From contig NZ_SWKR01000002.1 in assembly GCF_005144715.1 (NCBI RefSeq), positions 2,361,668 to 2,425,667 on the forward strand: DNA of 64,000 nucleotides, given 5' to 3'. The DNA is from Sphingomonas baiyangensis (GTDB lineage: Bacteria; Pseudomonadota; Alphaproteobacteria; Sphingomonadales; Sphingomonadaceae). Position 1 is the first letter of the stretch, and every line of letters starts with the position of its first letter. Below, piece by piece: positions 8,383 to 17,730 of the stretch. A program made the position numbers and the translations under genes. Under the pieces are notes generated by a model. That model worked only from the letters and a program-made list of their open reading frames with translations, searched no databases and had not been told where the DNA came from.

Positions 8383-11142
8383 ATGTCTACAATTTTTCGG
8401 GCAGTGACAGTCGTTTGCGCGGGATTCGCTTCGATCGCAGCAGCCGACGCAGGTGCCGGAAAACCCGGCTATAATAGCGCGCAGACTGAACTCACAGGTC
8501 AACTTGTTGAAGCCAGGCGCTTTCAGCAAGAGGGGAAGCCGGAGAAGGCAATCGAACTCGCCACGCGCGTCGCCGCAACGGCGCCATCGCCAAGTGATCT
8601 GCGTGCCGAAGCGTTCAGCCTGCTCGGTGCGCTGGCACACAGCGCCAATGACTGGAAGAATGCGGCGGCCCATCATGACGAAGCGGCTCGCATTCGCCGC
8701 GCGTTGGCGGGGGGCGAGACCACCGAAAGTCGCGAAGCAGATGCCGCTGCGGGCCTGGCGCTCGCCAATCTTGGTGATGTCGCAGCAGGGCGCGCACGGC
8801 TTGATCCGGCGTGGCGCGGGCTCGACCGAACGCTCGACCGTGCCGATCCGCGCCGCCTTACCGCGGGACTGTACCTCGCGATGTTGCAGCTGGTCGCGCG
8901 CTCCGACGGTCTGGGCGAGCCGCTGTTGCGTCGGCTGAACGACGATATGGCCGCGCTCGAACCCACGCATCCGCTGCGGCTCGAGGTGAACGATCAACTC
9001 GCAACCGCATTGCAGGCGCAAGGCAGGCTTACGGATGCGCTGGAGATGCAGAAGCGCGGACTCGCACTGCGCGAACGTGCTGGCGCGAGCGCCGACTCGA
9101 TCGGCAACAGCGAGATCATGATTTCGATCACCGCCCTGAGCCTCGACAAGCTCGAGGATGCCGAGCGCTTCGGGTTACGTGCCGCGGCAAGTTTCGAACG
9201 CGCGGGCGCATCCTTGTCGCAGGGTGCTGGCATGTCGCAGGCCGCGCAGGCTGCACGGCGCCTGGGCAAGCTCGACGAGGCCGTGGCGCACGCACGCGCG
9301 GCGGTCGCGCTGGCCGAGCGCGCGACGCCCGCTGTTCCACTGGCGACAGCGATCTTTCGCAACACGCTCGCCGACGCGCTGCTCGCTTCGGGCAATTATC
9401 AGGAGGGTCTTGCGATCATGCGCGCCGCGCATGACGGCATTGCCGCCGTTCGTGCCGAAGGCCATCCGCAGCGCACCTACCCGCAAATGGGGCTGGGCTA
9501 TGCGACCGCAATCTCCGGCGACGCGGCAGGGGGCATGGCACTCTATCGGCCGGCGTTTGAGTCGGTTTTCCGGAGCGTCCGGCTACTCGAGGTCGCACAG
9601 TCGCGCGCCACTGGTGCGGCCGGCAATCTCGAAAGCTTCGGCCAGGGGCTCGACGTCGCGCGGCGGGCGGGCGATCGCGAATTCGGCTTCCGCATCGCGC
9701 AGGTGATGGTCGAATCGGACGCGGGCCGCGCCGCGCTTGCCACGCTGGCGCGGCTTTCGGCGAGCGATCCCGCCACTGCCGAGGCCATCGACAAGCGGCG
9801 CGAACTGCTGCGCCGGCGGCTCGAACTCGATGGCGAGCGCGTGACGAAGGCGCTTGCCGATCCCGCCGCCGCGCAGGCGCTCGATACGCAGATCGCTGCC
9901 GTCGATGCCGAGCTCGCCGCCGTCACCGCGACGCTCGACGCCGCGATGCCGGGTTTCGACAGCCTGTTGCGGCCGATGCCCGAAGCGCTCGCCGAAGTGC
10001 AGGCGCGGCTGGGCGAAGGCGAAGTGCTGCTGGTGCCGATGACGACGCATCAAGGGCTGTTCACCTTCGCCGTCACGCGCAGCCGGGCCGTGTTCGGGCA
10101 CGACCCTGTCAGCCGCCACCGCGTCAAGGCGCTGGTGCGGCGGGTGCTCGACGGCGTGCTGCCCGAAGGACGCGTGCGCGCGGGCGAGGACGCGTCGCGC
10201 GACCTCGTCGATGCGCCGCTCGCCGCCAGCTTCGATCGCGCCGCCACGCGCGAACTCGCCCGCGCGATGCTGACGCCCGATATCGCCGCGCTTGTCGGAG
10301 AGGCGCGTCTCGTGTCGGTCGCGGCCGATCCGGTGCTGAGCGCGATCCCCTTCAGCCTGCTGCCGACCGGCGACGCCGCCGATGCGCCCTGGCTCATCGA
10401 GCAGGTGGCACTGCGCGCGGTGCCGAGCATCGCCGCGCTCGGCCGCTCGCCCGATGCCGCGAGCGGCGTCACGGGCTTCGCCGGCATTGGCGATCCGTCC
10501 CCGCGCGCGATCGCGGCCGATGCATCGAGCGTCGCCAAGGGGCTCGCCGCGTTGCCGCCGCTGCCCGGCGCACGCGCCGAACTCGCCGCGCTCGCCGCCG
10601 CGATCGGCCCCAGGCGCGCCATCGTGCTGACGGGCGACGACGCGACCGAGGCGCGCCTGCGTACGCCTGCCGTTGCGAAGGCCGGCGTCGTCGCGTTCGC
10701 CACGCACGGGCTGGTCGCGGGCGACTTCGATACGCTCGCCGAACCCGCGCTGCTGCTGGCGCCCGATGCGGCCGTTGCGGGCCAGGCCGGCGACGGGCTG
10801 CTCACCGCGTCCGAAGCCGCGACGCTCGACATCGCGGCCGAATGGGTGGTGCTCTCGGCGTGCAACAGCGCGGCGGGCGATTCGCTGTCGGCGGCAGGCT
10901 ATGCCGGGCTGGCGCGCGGCTTCCTGCTCGCTGGCGCGCGCAACGTGCTGGCCGCGCACTGGCCGGTGCGCGACGACGTTTCGTCGCGCCTGACCGTCGC
11001 CACCATCGCCGCGAGCCGCAACGGCGCGGCGGCGCCCCAGGCGCTCGCGCAGGCCATTCGCGCGCTCATCGCCGAACAGCGGCGCGGCGGCGGCGGCGAC
11101 GATCCCGCGCTCTGGGCGCCGTTCATGGTGGTGTCGCGCTGA
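8383..11142 (+). CDS. secreted TPR-CHAT domain protein (caspase-like peptidase fold)
   Basis: 919 residues. A signal-like N-terminus (AVTVVCAGFASIAAADA) suggests export. Residues about 35-430 are TPR-like helical pairs (e.g. QQEGKPEKAIELATRVAA, LLGALAHSANDWKNAAAHHDEAARIRR), followed by a coiled segment. From about 590 comes a CHAT domain, a clan CD cysteine-peptidase fold. The expected dyad is His775 in FATHGLV and Cys827 in VVLSACNSAAGD, with the CHAT-typical YAGLARGFLLAGARNVLAAHWPVRD following. An upstream TATAAG at 8351 with TTGCGC at 8330 may be a promoter (15 nt spacing, weak). It ends in a 20-nt tail overlap with a convergent caspase-like gene. Substrates are unknown. Confidence 0.88.
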   Translation: MSTIFRAVTVVCAGFASIAAADAGAGKPGYNSAQTELTGQLVEARRFQQEGKPEKAIELATRVAATAPSPSDLRAEAFSLLGALAHSANDWKNAAAHHDEAARIRRALAGGETTESREADAAAGLALANLGDVAAGRARLDPAWRGLDRTLDRADPRRLTAGLYLAMLQLVARSDGLGEPLLRRLNDDMAALEPTHPLRLEVNDQLATALQAQGRLTDALEMQKRGLALRERAGASADSIGNSEIMISITALSLDKLEDAERFGLRAAASFERAGASLSQGAGMSQAAQAARRLGKLDEAVAHARAAVALAERATPAVPLATAIFRNTLADALLASGNYQEGLAIMRAAHDGIAAVRAEGHPQRTYPQMGLGYATAISGDAAGGMALYRPAFESVFRSVRLLEVAQSRATGAAGNLESFGQGLDVARRAGDREFGFRIAQVMVESDAGRAALATLARLSASDPATAEAIDKRRELLRRRLELDGERVTKALADPAAAQALDTQIAAVDAELAAVTATLDAAMPGFDSLLRPMPEALAEVQARLGEGEVLLVPMTTHQGLFTFAVTRSRAVFGHDPVSRHRVKALVRRVLDGVLPEGRVRAGEDASRDLVDAPLAASFDRAATRELARAMLTPDIAALVGEARLVSVAADPVLSAIPFSLLPTGDAADAPWLIEQVALRAVPSIAALGRSPDAASGVTGFAGIGDPSPRAIAADASSVAKGLAALPPLPGARAELAALAAAIGPRRAIVLTGDDATEARLRTPAVAKAGVVAFATHGLVAGDFDTLAEPALLLAPDAAVAGQAGDGLLTASEAATLDIAAEWVVLSACNSAAGDSLSAAGYAGLARGFLLAGARNVLAAHWPVRDDVSSRLTVATIAASRNGAAAPQALAQAIRALIAEQRRGGGGDDPALWAPFMVVSR

Positions 11143-12814
11143 CGCGCCAGCGATAGGCGAGCATGCCCGCGTCGGCATCGAGCGCCGGCGGCGCCGATCG
11201 CCACGCCGCCCCCACCGCCCCGCGCAGATCGCGCGGCGCCGCGGTGCGGGCGGGCAGCGCGACCAGCATGAGCCGTTCGACCCCCGTCGCGAGACGGCGG
11301 CCGTCAACAGCCTCGTGCCGCGCGCGGATCGCCACGCGGCGCATGGCGCCCGGTGCCAGCCGCGTGGTGCCGCCGTCGAGGAAGCCGAGGCCCGTAAGCG
11401 TCCCGTCGGCATCGGCGTAGAGCGGCGACACGTCGATACTGTCGGCACCGCGATTGGCGATCTCGACGATCAGCACATCGCACTGCGCGAGTACCGGCAA
11501 CGCCTCGATCGTAACGGGCTCCGCGTTTTCGGGATCGCCGCGCGCGGGCAATCGCGCACAGTCGCGCCGCGCGCCGGGACGCCAGAGCCGCGCTCGCACC
11601 TCGATCGCGTGGCTGGCCCCCCGCCCGGCAAGCGGCGCCAGCATCGCCAGCAGCCTGTCCTCGGCATCGGCGAGTGGCGAAAGCATTATCTCGGCCTCGA
11701 TCGCGCCCATCGGCAGGCCATCGGGCAATGCCAGCCGGCTCGCGCCCAGCGCCGCCTCGATCACCGCGGCTTCGCCCAGCGTCGCAGCGCTGCCGGGCGC
11801 GACCAGCCGGACGCGATCCCCCGCCGCCAGACCTTCCTCGATCCCGGCGGGGATCGTTGCCCCCGCGCGCGTCAGCGGATAGCGGCGTGGCCGATCGGGC
11901 GCGAGGCGCAGCACGTCCATGTCGAGCGCGCCGTCGAACGACGGTTCGGGCGCCGCGCCGCCCAGCACCGCATCGGTCGCGGTGATCGCCGTCGCGAGGT
12001 CGCGCAGGCTGCGCAGCCGCCCTGCCCGTATCGCGCGCGTGAGTGCATGCGTGAATTGCGACAGCGGTCGCGCATCGGCACTACCCGGCGGCAGCAGCCG
12101 CTCGATCGCGAGCGCGCCGGCACGCGCCGCGGCGAAGGCCGCGAACCGGCCCGGCGGGGGTGACGCCGCGCCTGGCATTGCTGCGACGGGATCAGCATCG
12201 GCCAGCGCCACTCGGCCTTCTATCCCGAGCGCCGCCGTCGGCACCGCCTTGGTGCGTACCCCGCCCCCGTCAGCGCCGCGATAGACGCCGGCGGCGTGGC
12301 ATGCATCGACGACCAGCCACACATCGGCGCCGCGCGCGCGGATGGCGTCGATCGCCGCCATCCATTCGCGATCGGTGATCGCGCCGGGCACGCGGCGCCG
12401 CCCACCATCCCAGCCGGCGGCGTCGTGCATAAGATAGAGCTCCTCGAGCCCGTCGGGCTCGCGTGCCGAAACCGCCACCGGCGCCTGCGCGCCATGCCCC
12501 GAGAAATAGACGAGCACACGCTCTCCCGCGGTCGCGCCGCGCGCCAGATCGGCAAGCGCAGCAAGCACCGCATCGCGCGTCGGCACGCGCGTGTCGGCGG
12601 TCATGCGCGTGATCGCCTCGGGCGCGAAGCCCGCCTCGGCAAGTGCCGCGGCGAGCATCGCCACGTCCTGCGCGGGGGCGGCCAGCCGATATTCGGCCGC
12701 GAGCGCCGGATAGTCGCCGACGCCGATAAGGAGCGCGCGATCGGCATGCGCCGGGGCAGCGACCAGCAGCATCGCCACTGCGGGCAGAAGCCAGCGGAAC
12801 GAGCCTCGAATCAA
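11123..12814 (-). CDS. secreted caspase-family (peptidase C14) protein
   Basis: 563 residues if translation starts at the TTG at 12814, which overlaps the TGA of the upstream gene and follows GGGGAT. This start places a signal peptide (RWLLPAVAMLLVAAPAHA) at the terminus; longer in-frame starts do not. The caspase-type p20 domain has the dyad His107 in YFSGHGAQ and Cys172 in VVDACHAAG, preceded by ALLIGVGDYP. Beyond about residue 300 the protein is beta-rich (VTIEALPVLAQCDVLIVEIANRG, GTTRLAPGAMRRVAIRARHE), resembling DUF4384-type extensions of bacterial metacaspase-like proteins. It faces the CHAT gene tail to tail and is coupled to the 12811-13398 gene. Confidence 0.85.
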   Translation of the reverse strand: MIRGSFRWLLPAVAMLLVAAPAHADRALLIGVGDYPALAAEYRLAAPAQDVAMLAAALAEAGFAPEAITRMTADTRVPTRDAVLAALADLARGATAGERVLVYFSGHGAQAPVAVSAREPDGLEELYLMHDAAGWDGGRRRVPGAITDREWMAAIDAIRARGADVWLVVDACHAAGVYRGADGGGVRTKAVPTAALGIEGRVALADADPVAAMPGAASPPPGRFAAFAAARAGALAIERLLPPGSADARPLSQFTHALTRAIRAGRLRSLRDLATAITATDAVLGGAAPEPSFDGALDMDVLRLAPDRPRRYPLTRAGATIPAGIEEGLAAGDRVRLVAPGSAATLGEAAVIEAALGASRLALPDGLPMGAIEAEIMLSPLADAEDRLLAMLAPLAGRGASHAIEVRARLWRPGARRDCARLPARGDPENAEPVTIEALPVLAQCDVLIVEIANRGADSIDVSPLYADADGTLTGLGFLDGGTTRLAPGAMRRVAIRARHEAVDGRRLATGVERLMLVALPARTAAPRDLRGAVGAAWRSAPPALDADAGMLAYRWRVSATPP

Positions 12815-13398
12815 TTCATCCCCAGGATGACACGGTTGTCGACCCGCCCCAGATTGGCGATCTCGACAGTGACGCTCTCGGCCCGGCTCGGCGTCCACGA
12901 GCAAATCTTGATGTCGCCGGGATCGAGGTTACGGCACGCGGCGCCCACACGCAGCCCCAGATCGGTGTCGCCGTCGCCCTCGACATAGACGACGGCGGGG
13001 CGCCCGGCACGAAAACGCTCGGTGAAGCGGCGCCGCTCGCCCGCCGCCAGTCGCGCCTGCGACACGCGCGGCCCGTCGATGCGGCCCTTGCGTCCCTCGG
13101 CGCGGATGTCGGCGGCAAGCGTCGCGATGCGCGGATCGTCGCCCGCCATCGCCTCGGCGGCGGCGATCCAGCCGGCGCTGCGATCATCGGCATCGGCAGC
13201 GAACGTGATCGGCGCGCTCCGCCGCACCCGCGCCGCAGCCAGCAGCAGCAGCGGATCGCGCGCCGCGCTGCCCGCGCGCGCCATCTCGGCCGAAAGCCTG
13301 AGCGCCTCGAACGACCGCACCGCGCCGTCGTCGGCGAAGGACGCGCCACCTAACGCCGACGCCGCGATCAGCGCCCCTGCGATCCGCTTCGCGCACAT
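12811..13398 (-). CDS. small secreted protein coupled to the caspase-like gene
   Basis: 195 residues from ATG 13398, which follows GAAGGA. Signal peptide MCAKRIAGALIAASALGGASFA. Residues 25-115 are helical (EALRLSAEMARAGSAARDPLLLLAAARV, then WIAAAEAMAGDDPRIATLAADI). The C-terminal half, from LAAGERRRFTERFRAGRPAVVYVEGDGDTDLGLRV to RVILGMN, is beta-rich and resembles a pre-peptidase C-terminal-like (PPC) sandwich, a resemblance judged by eye. Its stop overlaps the caspase TTG start (ATTGA), so the two products are likely made together and may interact in the periplasm. No named family. Confidence 0.75.
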   Translation of the reverse strand: MCAKRIAGALIAASALGGASFADDGAVRSFEALRLSAEMARAGSAARDPLLLLAAARVRRSAPITFAADADDRSAGWIAAAEAMAGDDPRIATLAADIRAEGRKGRIDGPRVSQARLAAGERRRFTERFRAGRPAVVYVEGDGDTDLGLRVGAACRNLDPGDIKICSWTPSRAESVTVEIANLGRVDNRVILGMN

Positions 13399-13467
13399 GC
13401 GCCATATTCCTTCAGAAACCGCCCCGAATCGTAGCGCCGATCCTACCGCACGGCACATCGCGCGCAA

Positions 13468-13484
13468 CTTACGGTCGCTGTAAG
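13468..13484. promoter_or_regulatory. palindrome between divergent caspase operon and two-component genes
   Basis: Arms CTTAC (13468-13472) and GTAAG (13480-13484) with a 7-nt spacer. The site is 63 nt before the response-regulator ATG and 70 nt before the caspase-operon ATG. Its place in the only intergenic gap between divergent units makes it a candidate operator for the adjacent OmpR-type regulator; binding is inferred. Confidence 0.35.
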
Positions 13485-13546
13485 ATGCAAATCGGCTTCC
13501 CTCCGCGCACAACAGCCGACAGGATGGTCGGTGGGGGATCGCCAGG

Positions 13547-14242
13547 ATGCGCGTGCTGCTGCTCGAGGACGATAGCGATGCCGCCGATCGCGTGATCGGC
13601 GCGCTGGCGGGAGAGGCGGATGCCGATATCACGCACGTGATGCGCGGCGAGGATGCGCTGCGCGCCGCTGCCCAGCAGCCATTCGACTGCATCATCCTCG
13701 ACCGGATGAACGACGGGATGGACGGTATCGAGGTGCTGGCACGACTGCGCGCGCTCGACGTGCGCACGCCAGTGCTCGCGCTCTCGAACCTCGGCAACAC
13801 GCGCCACCGCATCGAGGGGCTCGACGCCGGCGCCGACGACTATCTCGCCAAGCCGTTCGATGCCGACGAGCTGGTCGCGCGCGTGCACGCGCTACTGCGC
13901 CGCGCACAGCGCGATCCGCACCCCGAGGTGATCGTGCTCGGCGCGCTCGAGGTGCGCGTCAAGGCACGCACGGTGCACTGGCAGGGCCGCTTCGTCGATC
14001 TCAGCCCCAAGGAGTTCGAAATCCTGCGCTACCTTGCCGACAATGCCGGCCACGTGGTGTCGCGCCAGATGATCTGGAACGCGTGCTGGCCCGAATATCG
14101 CATCCCGCCGCAGATCAACGTCATCGACGTCAACCTGTCGCGGCTGCGCGCCAAGCTCGATGCGGCGATCGGCCGGCCGATCGTGCAGACGGTGCGCAAA
14201 CAGGGCTTCGTGATCGCGACCGATCCCGCCGGCGATGGCTGA
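13547..14242 (+). CDS. OmpR-family response regulator
   Basis: 231 residues. Receiver domain 1-115 with acidic pocket LLLEDDSDAAD, phospho-acceptor Asp52 in IILDRMNDG and Lys in YLAKPFDADELVARV. Winged-helix DNA-binding domain from about 130: LGALEVRVKARTVHWQGRFVDLSPKEFEILRYLADN, VVSRQMIWNACWP, INVIDVNLSRLRAKLD and a wing VQTVRKQGFVI. It overlaps its cognate kinase gene by 8 nt. The gene diverges from the secreted caspase pair, hinting that this pair may be its target. Confidence 0.95.
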   Translation: MRVLLLEDDSDAADRVIGALAGEADADITHVMRGEDALRAAAQQPFDCIILDRMNDGMDGIEVLARLRALDVRTPVLALSNLGNTRHRIEGLDAGADDYLAKPFDADELVARVHALLRRAQRDPHPEVIVLGALEVRVKARTVHWQGRFVDLSPKEFEILRYLADNAGHVVSRQMIWNACWPEYRIPPQINVIDVNLSRLRAKLDAAIGRPIVQTVRKQGFVIATDPAGDG

Positions 14243-15569
14243 CCGCGCGGCGCAGGCGCGGTCGTCGATCACCCGGCTGCTCGTCGGCTATCTGGTGGTG
14301 GTCGGCCTGTTCGCCGGCGGATTCGCACTGGCCAGCGTCCTGCTGGTGCGCGCTGCCGATCGCGACCGCGCGATGGCGCTGATCGACGCCGATATCGCCG
14401 ATACGATGGAGAAGGTGGGGCCGCCGGGCGCGGCGCAGGGTGCGCGCGCGCTCGCCATCGTGCTCGCGCGCAGTACCGCCCCGGGCGACCGGCTCTATCG
14501 CCTGTCGATCGGGGATCGCGTGATCGCCGGGCTCGACGCTTCGGTGCGCTTCGCGCGCGACGGCGCATGGTGGGCAAGCGGTGATCCGCCCGCGCTCGCG
14601 CGCGCGCTGCCACTGGCCGATGGCACCACGCTGCTCATCGGCCGCCGGCTCGTGCAGGGCGAACTCACGCGGCGGCTGCTGGTCGCGGGGACCGTGGCGC
14701 TGCTGCTCGCGCTCGCGATCGCGGCGATCGTCGGGGTAGCGGCGGGGCGACGGCTGCGGCGGCGTGTCGGTGCGATCAACGCCGCGTGCGACCGCGTGCG
14801 GATGGGCGACCTAGCCGCGCGCGCGCCGGGCAGCGCGGGCGGCGATGAGTTTGCGGCGCTCGCAGCGCATGTGAACGACATGCTCGAACGCATCGATACG
14901 CTGGTGGCGGGGCTGCGCGACGTCTCCAACCGTATCGCGCACGATCTGCGCACCCCCGTCGCACGCCTGCGCCACAATCTGACCATCGCCAGCGACGCCG
15001 CCTCGCTCGATGCGGCCCGGCACATGGCCGGCGAAGCGGTGGCCGAAACCGACGCGATTCTCCAGACCTTCGAGGCCTTGCTCGACATCGCCGAGGTCGA
15101 GGCGGGATCGACCAGCGGGCTCGCGCCGCTCGACCCGGGCGATGCGGTACGCGACGCGATCGACCTCTACGAAAGCGTCGCCGATGCGCGCGGCGTGACG
15201 ATCCGCGCACGGCTTGCCCCGGCGCAGATCCTGGGCGAGCGGATGCTGCTCATCCGGCTCGTCGCCAACCTGATCGACAATGCGATCAAGTTCTCGCCGC
15301 AGGGCGGCGCGGTGGATGTCGATCTGCACGAGGATGGCGATCAGGTCATCCTCGCGGTTCGCGACCGGGGCCCGGGCATCGCCGTCGACGAGCGCGAGCG
15401 CGTGCTCGGCCGCTATGCTCGCGGCGAGGCGGCGCGCAACGTTCCGGGCCACGGGCTGGGCCTTGCGCTCGTCACCGCGGTCGCCAAGCGCCACGGCGCA
15501 CGGATCGCGATCGACGATGCCGCGCCGGGGCTGCGCTTCACGGTCTGCTTCCCGCGTTTCGGCAGCTGA
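14235..15569 (+). CDS. sensor histidine kinase
   Basis: 444 residues. Two membrane helices at about 12-36 and 140-162 bracket a periplasmic sensor region of about 100 residues. Then a HAMP domain (RRRVGAINAACDRVRMGDLAARAPG), the dimerisation and phospho-acceptor box RIAHDLRTPVARLRHNL with His236, and an ATPase domain with N-box LIDNAIKFSP, G1 VRDRGPGIA and G2 GHGLGLALVTAVAKRHGARI. Partner of the overlapping OmpR-type regulator. The signal is unknown. The gene ends 42 nt before tRNA-Gly. Confidence 0.95.
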   Translation: MADRAAQARSSITRLLVGYLVVVGLFAGGFALASVLLVRAADRDRAMALIDADIADTMEKVGPPGAAQGARALAIVLARSTAPGDRLYRLSIGDRVIAGLDASVRFARDGAWWASGDPPALARALPLADGTTLLIGRRLVQGELTRRLLVAGTVALLLALAIAAIVGVAAGRRLRRRVGAINAACDRVRMGDLAARAPGSAGGDEFAALAAHVNDMLERIDTLVAGLRDVSNRIAHDLRTPVARLRHNLTIASDAASLDAARHMAGEAVAETDAILQTFEALLDIAEVEAGSTSGLAPLDPGDAVRDAIDLYESVADARGVTIRARLAPAQILGERMLLIRLVANLIDNAIKFSPQGGAVDVDLHEDGDQVILAVRDRGPGIAVDERERVLGRYARGEAARNVPGHGLGLALVTAVAKRHGARIAIDDAAPGLRFTVCFPRFGS

Positions 15570-15611
15570 GCTTGCACGCCCGCGTCCGCCGCGCTACCGG
15601 GCGGCAGGCGC

Positions 15612-15685
15612 GCGGGTATAGCACAATGGTAGTGCAGCAGCCTTCCAAGCTGAATATGCGGGTTCGATTCCCGCTACCCGCTCCA
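15612..15685 (+). tRNA. tRNA-Gly (anticodon TCC)
   Basis: 74 nt including encoded CCA. The acceptor arms GCGGGTA and TACCCGC pair fully. D stem GCAC/GTGC, T arm GCGGG-TTCGATT-CCCGC, and a 7-nt anticodon loop CTTCCAA giving anticodon TCC. One mismatch occurs at the base of the anticodon stem. Its 3' end borders the accessory block at 15690. Confidence 0.95.
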
Positions 15686-15689
15686 GCCG

Positions 15690-17510
15690 CTACCCCGCAC
15701 CCCGGTCCGACAGATAGTCGCGTGTCACGTCGCGCAAGCGGCCGTCGTCCAGCTGCATCACCCGCTCGATGCCCGCGGCTTCGGGCAGCCGATGTGTGAC
15801 CAGAAGGATCGTGGCGCGACCGGCCAGGTTCGACGCGAGCCGCGCGAAAATCCGCGCCTCGAGCGCGCGGTCGAGCGCCGACATCGCCTCGTCGAGCACC
15901 AGCAGACGCGGCTGCCGCAGCAGCGCGCGTGCCAGTGCCAAACGCTGGCGTTCGCCGCCCGAGAAGCGCTGGCCGAGATCGCCGAGCCGCGCATCGAGCC
16001 CGTGCGCGGCGATGGCGGAAATCGTGTCGGCCTCGACGAGCCGCAACGCCGCGCCGATCGTCGCATCGTCGGCATCGGGTGCCAGCGCGCGCATGTTGCG
16101 GCGCACGTCGCCATCGAAGAAGATCGCTTCCTGCGGGACATAGGCGATCGCGTCGCGCAATCGCGGCGGAAGATCGCCGCCGATCATATGGCCGTCGATC
16201 GCCACCGTCCCGCGATCGGGAGCGAGCATCCCGATCGCGATATCGACGAGCGTCGTCTTGCCGCCGCCCGAGGGACCAACGAGCGCGACGACTTCGCCCG
16301 CCGCGAGATCGAGATCGATGCCGCGCAGGATCGGCGGTTGCCCCGGTCCGGCGGCATAGAAAATGCCTGCCAGCGACACGCGCATCGCCCCGACACCGCC
16401 ACCCTCGCGCGGATCGCCTGATGTGGTAGTCAATGGCTGCGGCATGCCGGCCTTGAGCGCGCGCAGGCTCTCGAACGCCGGAAGCATGTGCGCATAGGCC
16501 TGCGCGCCGCGAATCAGCGCGAACGCCTGCTGCGCCAGCCGCGCGAAGATCACCACGAACAGCCCGATCAGCGCCACCGGCAGGCCGAGCCACAGCACGC
16601 CCGCGAGCGTCACCACCGCCAGCACCAGCCCCGCGCCCAACTGCGTGAGAAACGCTACATCGGCCTGCGCGGTGGCGAAAGCGAGGGCGCGGCCGCGCAT
16701 AGTCGCCAGCCTGTCGTCATAATCGGCTACGAACGCCGCCTCGCGCCCATGCGCCTTGAACAGCTTGAGGCCCGTCAGCAACCTTGCGAGCACTTCGTGT
16801 GCCTCGCGCCCGTGCTGCGTCGCTTCCTGGCCTAGCCGGCGCGACGCGACGATGCGCGGCACCAGCGGCGCCGCAACGAGCACCAGCGCCCCCAGCGCGA
16901 CGAGCGCCAGCTGCCACGACAGGACCAGCGCCGCGATCGCCTGGGCCAGCGCCAGCACCAGGCTGGCGCCGCCGCGAAGCGCCTGCAGCGAGCCGTTCTG
17001 CACGCGGCGGATATCGGCGTGCATCGCATGCTCGATATCGCTGCGCCGCGCCGCGGGCAGCCGCTGCCACGGCGCTCGCGCCAGCGCGCCGATCACCTGG
17101 ATGCGCAGCTGATCGGCGAAGTCTAGATTATGCGCCGCCAGCCGCAGGTCGCGCCAGCGCAGCAACAGCCCGCGCGCGAGCAGCAGCAGCGCGAAGGCGA
17201 CCACGATCACGACCAAACGGCCATCTGCGGTGTCGACGCCCATGCGCGCCAGCACAGCCTCAATCGTCCGCCACCAGCGATTCTCGCCCGCCCCCGTCGC
17301 CACCGCGAGCAGCGGAGCCAGCGCCACGAGGCCCACGCCTTCGGCGATCGCGGCGAGCAGCACGATGACGCTCGTCGTCCACAGCGCCCGCCCCAGATGC
17401 CGATGCAGCGCACGCACCAGCCCGGCATCGGCGGCGAGCACGCCGGCATCGCGGGGAAAGGGGGGACGCTGCGTCATCGGTGGCGGTGCTCGGTCGGGAT
17501 CGTGGGTCAC
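15690..17510 (-). CDS. ABC exporter, fused membrane and ATPase domains; candidate lasso-peptide exporter
   Basis: 606 residues from a GTG at 17510 (an ATG at 17477 is also possible). The N-terminal transmembrane domain spans about 40-330 with several helices (TTSVIVLLAAIAEGVGLVALAPLLAV, LALAQAIAALVLSWQLALVALGALV). The ATPase domain has Walker A GPSGGGKTTL, signature RFSGGERQRLALARALL and Walker B LLVLDEAMSALD, followed by the H-loop in LVTHRLPEA. The half-transporter layout and length match lipid and peptide exporters, including lasso-peptide exporters such as McjD. It lies on the same strand as, and beyond, the lasso precursor, separated by a decayed gene on the other strand. Assignment to the lasso peptide is inference; an MsbA-like lipid or polysaccharide role is the alternative. 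Confidence 0.85.
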   Translation of the reverse strand: MTHDPDRAPPPMTQRPPFPRDAGVLAADAGLVRALHRHLGRALWTTSVIVLLAAIAEGVGLVALAPLLAVATGAGENRWWRTIEAVLARMGVDTADGRLVVIVVAFALLLLARGLLLRWRDLRLAAHNLDFADQLRIQVIGALARAPWQRLPAARRSDIEHAMHADIRRVQNGSLQALRGGASLVLALAQAIAALVLSWQLALVALGALVLVAAPLVPRIVASRRLGQEATQHGREAHEVLARLLTGLKLFKAHGREAAFVADYDDRLATMRGRALAFATAQADVAFLTQLGAGLVLAVVTLAGVLWLGLPVALIGLFVVIFARLAQQAFALIRGAQAYAHMLPAFESLRALKAGMPQPLTTTSGDPREGGGVGAMRVSLAGIFYAAGPGQPPILRGIDLDLAAGEVVALVGPSGGGKTTLVDIAIGMLAPDRGTVAIDGHMIGGDLPPRLRDAIAYVPQEAIFFDGDVRRNMRALAPDADDATIGAALRLVEADTISAIAAHGLDARLGDLGQRFSGGERQRLALARALLRQPRLLVLDEAMSALDRALEARIFARLASNLAGRATILLVTHRLPEAAGIERVMQLDDGRLRDVTRDYLSDRGAG

Positions 17511-17730
17511 AGCGGCTGCACGATGCCGGCCGCATATGTCATGCCGGCAAACGCATCATGTGCCAACGGTCGCCGGCCCCGCACGGCGTCGTGACGGTAA
17601 GCGCGTCCGAAACGAATGTACTTGACCTCGGCGCAGCAGGCGCATGCCGACTATCGCGGCGCTGGCCGTGCACCGCCCGCGACCTGACGCGATCCATGTG
17701 CGATGGCGCAACGACGAGAGAGGATGGAGG

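Noticed and set aside
9583..11448. 621-codon - strand frame over the CHAT gene
   Set aside because: Arg- and Gly-rich shadow with no start site or domain; the + strand gene has intact catalytic motifs.
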